Assembly (NCBI GenBank): GCA_034111875.1
Contig: JAWUWK010000032.1
Span: forward strand, 1-19,854
Direction of reading: 5' to 3'
Length of the DNA stretch: 19,854 bases
Origin: Rs1 sp034111875
Lineage (GTDB): Bacteria > Pseudomonadota > Gammaproteobacteria > Pseudomonadales > Balneatricaceae
Shown here: piece by piece, positions 1 to 6,953 of the stretch
How the letters are laid out: every line of letters starts with the position of its first letter
Numbering within the stretch: the stretch's first letter is position 1
The notes under the pieces: model-generated
The model's input: the letters and a program-made list of their open reading frames with translations, nothing else
What the model was told of the DNA's origin: nothing
Database searches by the model: none
Program-made: the position numbers and the translations under genes

Positions 1-336
1 GGAAGTGAAGTTACTTCTGACACACTAGCCTGTTTTACAGCGGTCACAGAAGCAGGTTGCCATCATACGCGAATAAAGTGCGGAGGAAACTTGGAGCTAC
101 TTGATAGTAATGAGTTTAAATGGGTGAGTAGCATGATTGGAAATGTAAAAACAGCTTTATCAGGCACATGTCATTCAATCAACTCGAAGCATCTACCAAG
201 ATATTTAGCAGAATTTTGTTTTAGGTTTAACCATCGATACAATTTAAGCAATTTACTGTCATTATTGGGTGAAATAATGGTAAGAACCCCGCCAATGCCC
301 AAGAAATATTTAAAGCTAGCGGAGTCTTATGGCTAA
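1..336 (+). CDS. IS1595-family transposase, C-terminal part (5' end outside window)
   Basis: Frame 1 is open from the first base of the window to a TAA at 334-336, so only the C-terminal ~111 residues are visible and the gene begins upstream. The visible part matches the catalytic end of ISXO2/IS1595-type DDE transposases: a T-S-D near the start (a candidate catalytic Asp), then a G-N-V-K-T-A-L-S-G-T segment, then H-L-P-R-Y-L-A-E-F followed by R-F-N-H-R. A TTG at 91 could serve as an internal start, but the homology upstream of it shows it is not the real one. This is probably the right end of an insertion sequence lying against the nag locus. Whether the rest is intact cannot be seen. The family call rests on recalled motifs, not a search. 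Confidence 0.8.
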   Translation, partial: GSEVTSDTLACFTAVTEAGCHHTRIKCGGNLELLDSNEFKWVSSMIGNVKTALSGTCHSINSKHLPRYLAEFCFRFNHRYNLSNLLSLLGEIMVRTPPMPKKYLKLAESYG

Positions 337-484
337 TCAGGAAAGTGAATGTCAGTTTCGTTGGGGCTATACAGTCGCCTGCTGATCAAATGCAAAAATG
401 CACTATCAAGCCCATCAGCATTGTGTTATTGCCAACTCAGTAAAAGCTGAGGTCATTACAGAAATCGTTTATTGAAACGCGATA
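337..484. other. Non-coding gap between IS remnant and nagA
   Basis: No gene is visible in these 148 bp. They hold a nested inverted repeat: outer arms GCTGAT (381-386) and ATCAGC (414-419), with an inner TGCA-AAAA-TGCA (391-402). A weak CTCAG/CTGAG hairpin follows at 436-451. The IS right terminal repeat should fall somewhere after 336, possibly near the GGGGCTATACAG at about 363-374, but the left end is outside the window and nothing can be paired with it. No T-rich terminator for the leftward nag operon is evident. Confidence 0.4.
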
Positions 485-1648
485 CTAATAAGGGTGGTTA
501 GATTCACCCTTGATCCAAGTATCAACGACATTTAAATTTTGATCCAAAAGGGTGAAATCCGCTTGGTAATTTGGCGCTATGCGACCGAGTTTATGGCCTA
601 GATTTAAGAATCGTGCCGGATATAAAGAGGCCATGCGCAGCGCTTCTTCGAGTTCAATGCCGAGCATTTGCACGCTGTTCTTAACGGCCTCGGCCATATT
701 TAAATCTGATCCTGCCAGTGTGCCTTCAGCAGTAGTTACTTTGCCGTTTCGCCTGATCACTTGCTGACCCGCCAAATCGAAATGCACGCCTTGGGCACCC
801 ACAGAGTGAACGGCATCTGTTACTAGCATCATTTTGCCGTTAGTTTTTGCTCTGATCGCTATATTAAGCGAACAGGGGTGAACATGATGACCGTCGACAA
901 TTATAGCGCACCAGCTATGGGTATCGCAAAGTGCGGCACCGACCACACCAGGCTCTCGGGTGGTCAGCGGCGACATGGCGTTATACAGATGAGTAAAGCC
1001 CGTCACACCCTCTGCAAGTGCCTGTTGTATACAGTCGAAGCTGGCGTTGCTGTGCCCCACAGAAACGATAATACCCGCTTGGGTTAATTGTTTTATAAAA
1101 CCTTGTGGCACGACTTCAGGGGCGAGTGTGACCATAGATGAGCCCAAGCTGTTAAGTCGTTTTAATAACGTTAGAGAAGCGGGGTTCGGCACTGATAATT
1201 TAGTTTCGCTGTGTACCCCTTTGCGCAAAATGTTTAAAAAGGGGCCTTCTAAATGAACACCTAAAAAACCTGCGGTGTTTTGTTCCAAAGCTTGTTCTGC
1301 TGCCGTTATTGCCAGCTGCATCGTCTCGCTGTCATCACTGATGAGTGTCGGTAAAAATCCAGTAGTCCCATAGGCCCTGTGCGCTCTGCCAATCTTCTCT
1401 ATAGACTGCAAGCTAGGGTCGTTATTGAAGAGGGTGCCTGCGCCACCATTGACTTGGCTGTCGATAAAACCCGGCACTAACAAATGGCCTTTTAAATCAA
1501 TGATTTTTACTTTAAGATCACTGGAAAATTGACTGACGCCAGCGTCTGCAATTAATTTAACGACGCTACCTGTCTCTATCACTAAGCTGTGCTTTGTGAG
1601 AGTTTTTTCACCCGTAAAAATCTTGCCATTGGTTAACACAAAAGCCAT
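485..1648 (-). CDS. nagA: N-acetylglucosamine-6-phosphate deacetylase (NagA)
   Basis: Cytoplasmic amidohydrolase that removes acetate from GlcNAc-6-phosphate to give GlcN-6-phosphate. It has 387 residues, close to the usual ~380. The family landmarks are in order: the G-F-I-D-S-Q-V-N-G strand (60-68), the metal-ligand motif H-L-E-G-P-F (132-137, Glu134), V-G-H-S (His199), G-F-T-H-L-Y-N-A-M (His220), D-G-H-H-V (253-257) and the catalytic Asp in V-T-D-A (Asp278). The start is the ATG at 1648, with TAGGAT about 5 nt upstream overlapping the stop of the kinase gene, so it is co-transcribed with the kinase and nagB. The frame has no lesion, unlike nagB. Its product would feed NagB, which is broken here, so its present physiological role is uncertain. 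Confidence 0.95.
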   Translation of the reverse strand: MAFVLTNGKIFTGEKTLTKHSLVIETGSVVKLIADAGVSQFSSDLKVKIIDLKGHLLVPGFIDSQVNGGAGTLFNNDPSLQSIEKIGRAHRAYGTTGFLPTLISDDSETMQLAITAAEQALEQNTAGFLGVHLEGPFLNILRKGVHSETKLSVPNPASLTLLKRLNSLGSSMVTLAPEVVPQGFIKQLTQAGIIVSVGHSNASFDCIQQALAEGVTGFTHLYNAMSPLTTREPGVVGAALCDTHSWCAIIVDGHHVHPCSLNIAIRAKTNGKMMLVTDAVHSVGAQGVHFDLAGQQVIRRNGKVTTAEGTLAGSDLNMAEAVKNSVQMLGIELEEALRMASLYPARFLNLGHKLGRIAPNYQADFTLLDQNLNVVDTWIKGESNHPY

Positions 1649-1657
1649 GCTTAAATC

Positions 1658-2551
1658 CTATTTTTTATTCGCTAATTGAGTCGCTATGATGATCGCGCCG
1701 TCCAGCGCGTCGCCTTGCGCGGGTACAATAATATGCTGAAATTTTGCAGGCAGTCTATGATCGATCAAGGTCTCTATAAAATTGGCAAAGCCACCCATGA
1801 GTGAAATTTTACTGGCGCCTAAGCTACAAGATCTCTCGAGTAATAGTTGTACTTGGCTGAGGCACATGTCAATCAGTGTCATCGCCATTGGGTCGCCGGC
1901 ATGATAATAGTCAATAATCATAGGCACTAGCGCGCCAAAATCACGGGGTTGGGCATTGTCTGCCCAGTACAGCAGATTCGGAGGAGAATTGTCATGTAAT
2001 GCCATAAAAGCCTTACTTAAGGGGCTGCTAGCAATAAGCCCTTCAAATGCGGCCAGTGCCTCTCGCGTAAAATCTTGACCCAATTTAGCGCCGCTGCCAT
2101 GATCTGATATGGTCAGTCCCCAGCCACCTAAAACAGTGAATTTTCCTCGGTTATTGATCATGGCACAAGAACCAGTACCGAGAATCAAGACACCGCCACT
2201 CTCGCCATTATGTGCCCCTAAGCAAGCGGTGACAGCATCATTATCAACACACAGGTCCGCAAAAGGATGTGGGTAATCAATAATGCTTTGATTGAGCTGC
2301 TCTGATACCGCTCCGGCTAATCCTAGCCCCGCATAAGTGCGACTCAGTATGCTGGCATCTAAATTGGCGATCGCCAGTGCTTGTGCAGTGGCTTGACTAA
2401 TGGAATTAAAGACGGTTTGTGCGCCCAATCTTACATTGGCACTGCCGGCCTGACCCTGACCCAATAGTTTACCTGTGGTATCACAAAGTCTTACTCGACA
2501 AGAAGTACCGCCGCCATCGACCCCGAGCAGCCAATGTTGAGGGTTAGTCAT
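1658..2551 (-). CDS. BadF/BadG-type N-acetylglucosamine (or glucosamine) kinase
   Basis: Member of the BadF/BadG/BcrA/BcrD ATPase family (ASKHA fold), 297 residues. It opens with the phosphate-binding G-V-D-G-G-G-T-S (10-17) and carries a second nucleotide motif L-G-T-G-S-C-A near 125, followed by G-G-W-G and S-D-H-G-S-G-A-K-L-G, typical of the bacterial GlcNAc/GlcN kinases of this family. Predicted role: ATP-dependent 6-phosphorylation of GlcNAc entering unphosphorylated through an ABC importer, ahead of NagA. The start overlaps the end of nagB by 4 nt (ATGA), indicating translational coupling. Glucosamine as substrate (GspK-like) cannot be excluded, but the adjacent nagA favours GlcNAc. This is not the ROK-family kinase that E. 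coli calls NagK, so no symbol is given. Confidence 0.85.
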   Translation of the reverse strand: MTNPQHWLLGVDGGGTSCRVRLCDTTGKLLGQGQAGSANVRLGAQTVFNSISQATAQALAIANLDASILSRTYAGLGLAGAVSEQLNQSIIDYPHPFADLCVDNDAVTACLGAHNGESGGVLILGTGSCAMINNRGKFTVLGGWGLTISDHGSGAKLGQDFTREALAAFEGLIASSPLSKAFMALHDNSPPNLLYWADNAQPRDFGALVPMIIDYYHAGDPMAMTLIDMCLSQVQLLLERSCSLGASKISLMGGFANFIETLIDHRLPAKFQHIIVPAQGDALDGAIIIATQLANKK

Positions 2552-3299
2552 AACGATATTCCAGTCCTTGAGTTTATCTGGTAGTACTCGATGTGCTCAA
2601 GCTCTGCAGCGGCCTCTGTGTCGATTATCACAATAATGTCTGCATGCATTTGTAAGGCTGAAGCTGGGCAGCTTGCTGAGAGTGGTCCCTCAACTAAGTC
2701 TTTAACCGCTTTTGCTTTTGCAGTACCGGTTGCGAGTAACAGTATTTTACGGGCATCTAGGATAGTGGCTATGCCCATAGTGATGGCGAGACTAGGTTGA
2801 AATTCGTCGTCACTGAAAAAGCGTTGGTTATCCTTAATCGTCGCTGAGGTTAACGTTTTGATGCGTGTGCGTGAAACTAAACTAGAGCTAGGTTCGTTAA
2901 AACCAATGTGTCCATTTCTGCCCACGCCGAGTATTTGTAGATCAATACCTCCCGCTTGGCTAATCAGTGTCTCGTAGTCGAGAGCCGATTGCTTGAGCGT
3001 ACTCGAACCATTTGGAACATAGGTGAAAGACGGGTTTACGTTGATGTGATCAAATAAGTGCGTTTGCATAAAGTAGCGGTAGCTCTGTGTATGTTGTGGT
3101 GAGAGGCCTATATATTCATCTAAATTGAACGAGCTGCAGTGCTCAAAAGACAGCTGCTGGCTTTCATATAAAGCGCAACGGGTGTGCTGCCAGTGGCGAG
3201 GCCGAGCACCGCATCGGCTTTGTCAGATAGTAATTTCAGGCAATGACTAGCCCCTAGCGTTGCGACTTCTTTGGCTGTGCCGGCAATGACTACCTGCAT
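2548..3299 (-). pseudogene. nagB: Glucosamine-6-phosphate deaminase (NagB), frameshifted
   Basis: NagB converts GlcN-6-phosphate to fructose-6-phosphate and ammonia. The true start is the ATG at 3299, preceded by a strong AGGAGA. That frame gives 44 NagB-like residues ending T-G-S-T-P-V-A-L-Y and then loses homology. From 3165 the reading moves to a second frame that restores it: L-S-F-E-H, F-N-L-D-E-Y-I-G-L, then G-R-N-G-H-I-G-F-N-E-P with the catalytic His/Glu region, running to a normal C-terminus. Between A-L-Y and L-S-F only 4 residues remain where E. coli NagB has 11, so the lesion looks like an out-of-frame deletion of about 22 nt (total length mod 3 also fits -1). An ATG at 3069 opens the rest but would make a protein lacking the N-terminal Rossmann-like part, including the phosphate-binding loop. 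Confidence 0.85.
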
Positions 3300-3304
3300 T
3301 TTAA

Positions 3305-3310
3305 TCTCCT
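3305..3310 (-). promoter_or_regulatory. Shine-Dalgarno of nagB
   Basis: AGGAGA on the minus strand, about 5 nt before the ATG at 3299. It is the strongest ribosome-binding site in the left half and fixes the original start of nagB, showing that the later open frame from 3069 is a truncated remnant. Confidence 0.75.
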
Positions 3311-3315
3311 AAACT

Positions 3316-3343
3316 ATTATGAGGACTCTTTCGATGGAGTCAA
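3316..3343 (-). promoter_or_regulatory. Candidate sigma-70 promoter of the nag operon
   Basis: On the minus strand TTGACT (3343-3338) and CATAAT (3321-3316) are separated by 16 nt, each matching 5 of 6 consensus bases. Transcription would begin near 3309, leaving a leader of only about 10-12 nt with the Shine-Dalgarno at its very 5' end. Inverted GACTC/GAGTC (3324-3328, 3337-3341) and GAGT/ACTC (3337-3340, 3345-3348) overlap the -35 and spacer and could form part of an operator. The call rests on consensus match only; a start site farther upstream is possible. Confidence 0.45.
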
Positions 3344-3535
3344 TACTCGCATCAAAAAACATACCTTTGCAATACCAATATTGGCTAAGTTTTTATTATG
3401 GTGATTCTTTGATTAAATCTAACTGATTTCATTAGATAAAAATAGTATTTAAACATAAGGCAGTGAATTGAAATTGCTTATTTTTAGTTTTTCTGATTTA
3501 TTGGTATTACTTTGGTTTTTTATAGCGATTAATGT

Positions 3536-3568
3536 ATTACTCAGATTACTCAGATTACTCAGATTACT
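3536..3568 (+). repeat. 9-bp tandem repeat (ATTACTCAG)x3.7
   Basis: Three perfect copies of ATTACTCAG (3536-3544, 3545-3553, 3554-3562) plus a partial ATTACT (3563-3568). It lies about 67 bp upstream of the ABC operon start codon. On the minus strand it produces a repetitive L-S-N open frame that is not a gene. Copy number could change by slippage and alter promoter spacing. Confidence 0.9.
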
Positions 3569-3706
3569 TAAAAGGTTATGCAACCTATGTGAGTTATTTC
3601 TAAATACTAAGCTCGATAATGGAGAATAAAAATAATGATTGATAGGCATTTAAAAAAAGCCACTAAGACGATAGCGGCGCTAGCAGCGGGTGTCGCACTT
3701 ACCTCC

Positions 3707-3741
3707 ACTAGTTTATCTGCATTTTCTGCAGATAAACTAGT
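3707..3741. repeat. Perfect 15-bp inverted repeat, 5-nt loop, inside the binding-protein gene
   Basis: ACTAGTTTATCTGCA (3707-3721) is followed by TTTTC (3722-3726) and its exact reverse complement (3727-3741). It covers the codons around the signal-peptide cleavage site (T-S-L-S-A-F-S-A-D-K-L-V). All 15 pairs match and flanking bases do not extend it. It is too long and perfect to be likely by chance. The RNA would form a strong hairpin about 75-105 nt into the coding sequence. There is no T run, so it is not a normal terminator. Confidence 0.9.
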
Positions 3742-3879
3742 CATAGAGAGCTGGAGAGCTGAAGATTCCAAAATTTGGTCTGATCTAATTCTTTCCGCTT
3801 TAACAAAGAAAATCCAAACATTGAAATTGTCTTCGCTCCAGCGCCAACCAGCAGCTACGACTCTGCCTTAAATGCCAAG

Positions 3880-3907
3880 CTAAAAGCTAAAAGCTAAAAG
3901 CTAAAAG
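3880..3907 (+). repeat. 7-bp tandem repeat (CTAAAAG)x4 with in-frame stop
   Basis: Four perfect copies of CTAAAAG, where the surrounding protein homology (N-A-K-L-K-A-G-T-A-G) calls for one. The three extra copies add 21 bp, a whole number of codons, but the 7-nt period cycles through all frames and puts a TAA at 3895-3897 in the coding frame. A replication-slippage expansion is the simplest explanation. Confidence 0.88.
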
Positions 3908-5002
3908 CTGGAACTGCAGGTGATTTAATCACTTGTCGGCCTTTTGATGTCTCTCTCTCAGTTTGTACAATAAAGGTAATTTAGCGGCACTAAATGACTT
4001 GACGGGTATGGCTAACTTCTCTGATATTGCCCAAAGTGCTTGTATTACAGATGATGGCTAAAGCACTTTCTGCTTGCCAGTGGCCTCTGTTATTCACGGT
4101 TACATGTATAACAAAGAAATCTTCAAAGAATTGAACCTTTTAGTGCCAAAAACTGAAACTGAGTTCTTCAAATTACTAGAGACTATAAAAAAGTGAATCG
4201 CGTTATACACCACTAGTAATGGGTACCGCTGATCATTGGGAAGCGGCGACGATGGGTTTTCAAAACGTCTGTCCTAACTACTGGAACGGTGAAGAGGGGC
4301 GTAAGAACTTGATCAGCGGTAAAGAAAAGCTGTCTAATCCTCAGTATGTAAAAGTGTTCGAGCATATGGCTAAATGGGGTCCTTATATGGGCCGCAGTTA
4401 CCAGTCTCAAAAGTATTCTGATTCTCAAAATATATTTACATTAGGTGGCGGTGACATCTACCCAACAGGTTCATGGGAAATCAATGGTTTCAACAAGCAA
4501 GCTGATTTCGAATTTGGCGCCTTTTATCCACCGACACCCGAAGGGCAAGATTCCTGCTACATCAGTGATCATACTGATATCGCCATGGGTATGAATGCCA
4601 ACAGCAAGAACACACAGTCTGCGAAGGTTTTCTTAAACTGGATGACATCTAAAGCGCTCGCTGAATTTTATTCTAATCAACTACCTAGTTTCTTTTCACT
4701 TTCTAAGGACGCGATTGATCTGAAGGATCCTGCGGCGCAAGAATTCCTCAATTGGCGCGGGAAGTGCAAACAAACCCTTCGTAACTCTTACCAGATATTG
4801 TCTCGTGGTGAGCCAAATCTAGAGAGCGAACTGTGGAATGTTAGCGTTCAAGTACTCAATGGCACCATGGCGCCAGAAGCGGCCGCTGAACAGGCACAAA
4901 AAAGCCATGCCAACTGGTATAAGCCACAGCAGTAAACAGGCAATATTCTCTGAGCGTTAAATTGATAATGAATGCGCATAGAGTAGTTTAAAATACTCGA
5001 TC

Positions 5003-5029
5003 AAAACGGGGCATGAGTAGCCCCGTTTT
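5003..5029 (+). terminator. Stem-loop after the binding-protein gene (intra-operon attenuator or terminator)
   Basis: AAAACGGGGC (5003-5012), loop ATGAGTA, then GCCCCGTTTT (5020-5029): a perfect 10-bp GC-centred stem ending in four T. It lies 68 nt past the binding-protein stop and 31 nt before the first permease. In ABC sugar operons such elements often terminate part of the transcripts or protect the binding-protein mRNA so that more binding protein than membrane protein is made (established for malE-malF-type operons). A smaller GAGTA/TACTC hairpin precedes it (4981-4998). Confidence 0.75.
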
Positions 5030-5060
5030 ATAATAATAAGCATAAATAGCTGGAAGACCT

Positions 5061-5987
5061 ATGACTAAGCCACCTTCTAACAAGCGGTTTCCCTGGCATT
5101 TACTGTTTTTTTTAGGCCCACGCCTACTCATTTACCTTAGCATCAGTGTCTACCCGCTGTTAGATACCCTTAGATTAGGTTTTTTGCAGAGTCTAGTGAT
5201 GGTAGTTTAGCCTTTGCCGGTTTGGCGAATTATACGAGATTACTGTTTGATGCTGTCTGGTCTGAGCCGTTTTGGAACGCCACTTGGAATAACTTAGTGT
5301 TTTTCGTTATTCACATGTTGGTACAAAATCCGATTGGTTTGTTATTGGCTGTTTTACTCAGCTCCCCTAAATTACGTTTCAGTGGGACTTACCGTACCCT
5401 TATATTTATGCCAACGATGCTGTCGGTGGTGATCATTGGTTTTGTCTGGCAGTTATTGTTGAGTCCGCTGTGGGGGATTGCTAAACATGTCATGCGAGAT
5501 ATTGGTCTGGGCGATTATTTTGATGCATGACTAGGCAAGGAGAGCTCAGCGCTGATTACCTTGGCGCTGATTTCAGTATGGCAGTTTGTGGGCATTTCAA
5601 TGATGCTGATTTATGCGGCATTGTTGAGTATCCCCGATGAGTTGATGTATGCCAGTGTAGTCGATAGGGCCACCGCTTGGCAGTCGTGTTTTATATTAAA
5701 TTGCCGCTCATTTTACCGGCCATTGGCATGGTTTCTATCTTGACCTTTGTGGCCAATTTTAATGCCTTTGAGCTTATTTATACTGTCAAAGGCGCACTCG
5801 CCGGGCCAAATTACTCCACTGATGTAATGGGCACGTTGTTTTATCGCACATTCTTTGGTTTCCAGTTACAAGAGGGAAGTTTAACCATGGGAGCAGCGGT
5901 CGCTATATTGATGTTTTAGTGATTCTTCTAGGCGTAGCGCTTTACTTATTCTTTATCCCGCGCCGCGTTAAGCGCTTTCAATTATAA
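5061..5987 (+). pseudogene. ABC sugar permease, MalF/UgpA-like, disrupted
   Basis: First inner-membrane subunit of the importer (CUT1 family). The ATG at 5061 has GGAAG upstream. Stitched together it gives about 308 residues with the usual six hydrophobic segments, but four lesions interrupt it: a -1 in a T tract at 5180-5185; TGA at 5528-5530 where W is expected in D-A-W-L-G-K; a frame change near 5682 (fits -1); and a -1 in the T run at 5914-5917, just before the last transmembrane segment. After that shift the frame runs to P-R-R-V-K-R-F-Q-L and a TAA at 5985. The cytoplasmic coupling loop reads Y-A-S-V-V-D-R-A where the family has E-A-A-x-x-D-G-A, so the conserved Gly is replaced by Arg as well. 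No functional permease can be made without frameshifting and readthrough. Confidence 0.88.
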
Positions 5988-5999
5988 GGGCAATGGACA

Positions 6000-6835
6000 A
6001 TGAAAATTAGACGGAATACGTCTAAGAAACTGACTATTTACGCTGTCTTACTAACCTATACTTTGATTGCGCTGTTTCCTATCTGGGTGGCGATTATCAA
6101 TGCCTTTGAACCAGAAGGGCGATATTTAACGATTTCATGGCGCTGCCTATAACTGACACTTTTAGCATAGTCGGGTTTGAAGAAGTGTTATTGCGCTCTC
6201 AATTCGGCGTGTTCTTCAGTAACAGTATAGTCGTCACACTGCTCTCTATATTCTTTGTATTATTATTCTGGGCAATGATTGCATGGGCGCTAACGGGATA
6301 TAAATTTAAAGGTAATATTCTCATTGCATTACTAGTCGCCATGGGCATCATGATTCCCATTCGACTAGGCACTGTGAGTGTTTTGCAGTTGATGAATGAT
6401 TTGAACTTAGTCAATACACTGACCCCTTTAGTTTTGGTCTATATTGCCCAAGGGTTGCCACTAGCCGTGTACATACTCTCAGAGTTCATTCGCCAGATTC
6501 CCAAAGATTTGAAAGAGGCGGCACGTTGCGATGGTATCGGCGAGATTAAGATTTTCTTCGCTATCATATTGCCTTTGATTAAACCGGCAATGGCCACAGT
6601 GGCGGTATTCACTATGATTCCGATCTGGAACGATTTGTGGTTTCCACTCATATTGGCCCCGACGCAAGGCCATCAAACGATTACCTTAGGTGTGCAGCAG
6701 TTTATTGGGCAGTTTGTAACCGATTGGAACTCAGTTCTCGCGGCCTTAACCTTGGCCATTTTGCCTATCTTAATATTGTATTCGATCTTCTCTAGACAGT
6801 TGATCCTTGGCTTAACTTCAGGTGCAGTGAAATAA
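6000..6835 (+). pseudogene. ABC sugar permease, MalG/UgpE-like, frameshifted near the N-terminus
   Basis: Second permease of the importer. The ATG at 6000 lies 12 nt after the end of the first permease, and its frame encodes a basic start and first membrane segment (L-L-T-Y-T-L-I-A-L-F-P-I-W). Homology then changes frame near 6118 (fits a 1-nt deletion): the second frame reads A-I-F-N-D-F-M-A-L-P and stays open to the TAA at 6833-6835. This second part holds the remaining transmembrane segments and an intact coupling loop, L-K-E-A-A-R-C-D-G (EAA motif), followed by L-P-L-I-K-P-A. The C-terminus, S-G-A-V-K, is typical of MalG-like permeases. An ATG at 6137 could restart translation but would drop the first membrane helix and has no clear ribosome-binding site. 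This is the least damaged of the three transporter pseudogenes. Confidence 0.82.
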
Positions 6836-6953
6836 CTGCTTGAGTGGTATTAATAAATTGAGTGAGCAATAATTGCGGCTAACGGTTGTTGATTAACGTC
6901 ACAAGCTCGCTCGTATAAGAATGATGTCTTAATAGACAAAAGTAGGAAGTCAG

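Larger units (their letters stand above)
3300..3634. other. Divergent intergenic regulatory region (nag operon / ABC operon)
   Basis: This 335-bp AT-rich region separates the leftward nag operon from the rightward ABC operon. It contains the nag promoter candidate, a perfect 10-bp palindrome CCAATATTGG (3375-3384), and two inversely oriented copies of a 10-mer: AATACCAATA (3371-3380) and its complement TATTGGTATT (3499-3508). Repeated T-T-G-G-T-A-T half-sites resemble the kind of operator bound by HutC-subfamily GntR regulators of amino-sugar genes, and a GntR gene lies at 8129-8896, so these are candidate operators (inference). A 9-bp tandem repeat lies at 3536-3568. GGAGA at 3621-3625 is the ribosome-binding site for the gene at 3635. 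No confident promoter for the rightward operon was found. Confidence 0.4.
3635..4935 (+). pseudogene. ABC sugar-transporter solute-binding protein, multiply disrupted
   Basis: Periplasmic binding component of a CUT1-type (COG1653-like) sugar importer. A Sec signal peptide is clear: K-K-A-T-K at residues 7-11, a hydrophobic core, and cleavage after A-F-S-A near residue 32. Stitching frames gives a family-like protein of about 430 residues, but the gene is dead. Lesions read: a -1 in a T run near 3800; a 7-bp repeat expansion with TAA at 3895-3897; a frame change near 3960 (probably -1); TAA at 4059-4061; TGA at 4194-4196 with a frame change (probably +1). From 4219 the last 238 residues are open, including D-I-Y-P-T-G-S-W-E and the C-terminal lobe. 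Being first in the operon next to nag genes suggests GlcNAc or chitooligosaccharide as former ligand (inference). Confidence 0.88.

Noticed and set aside
436..451. CTCAG/CTGAG hairpin as a terminator for the nag operon
   Set aside because: Only 5 bp and not followed by a T run on the minus strand.
2548..3069. The 173-residue open frame as an independent short NagB
   Set aside because: The conserved N-terminal 76 residues lie just upstream, split over two frames and behind a strong ribosome-binding site, so this is the tail of a broken gene.
3449..3649. 66-residue minus-strand frame with L-S-N repeats
   Set aside because: It is a translation of the 9-bp DNA tandem repeat in an intergenic region, with no homology or ribosome-binding site.
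4219..4935. The 238-residue open frame as a complete binding protein
   Set aside because: It lacks the signal peptide and N-terminal lobe, both readable upstream in other frames; its ATG is an internal Met within a conserved stretch.
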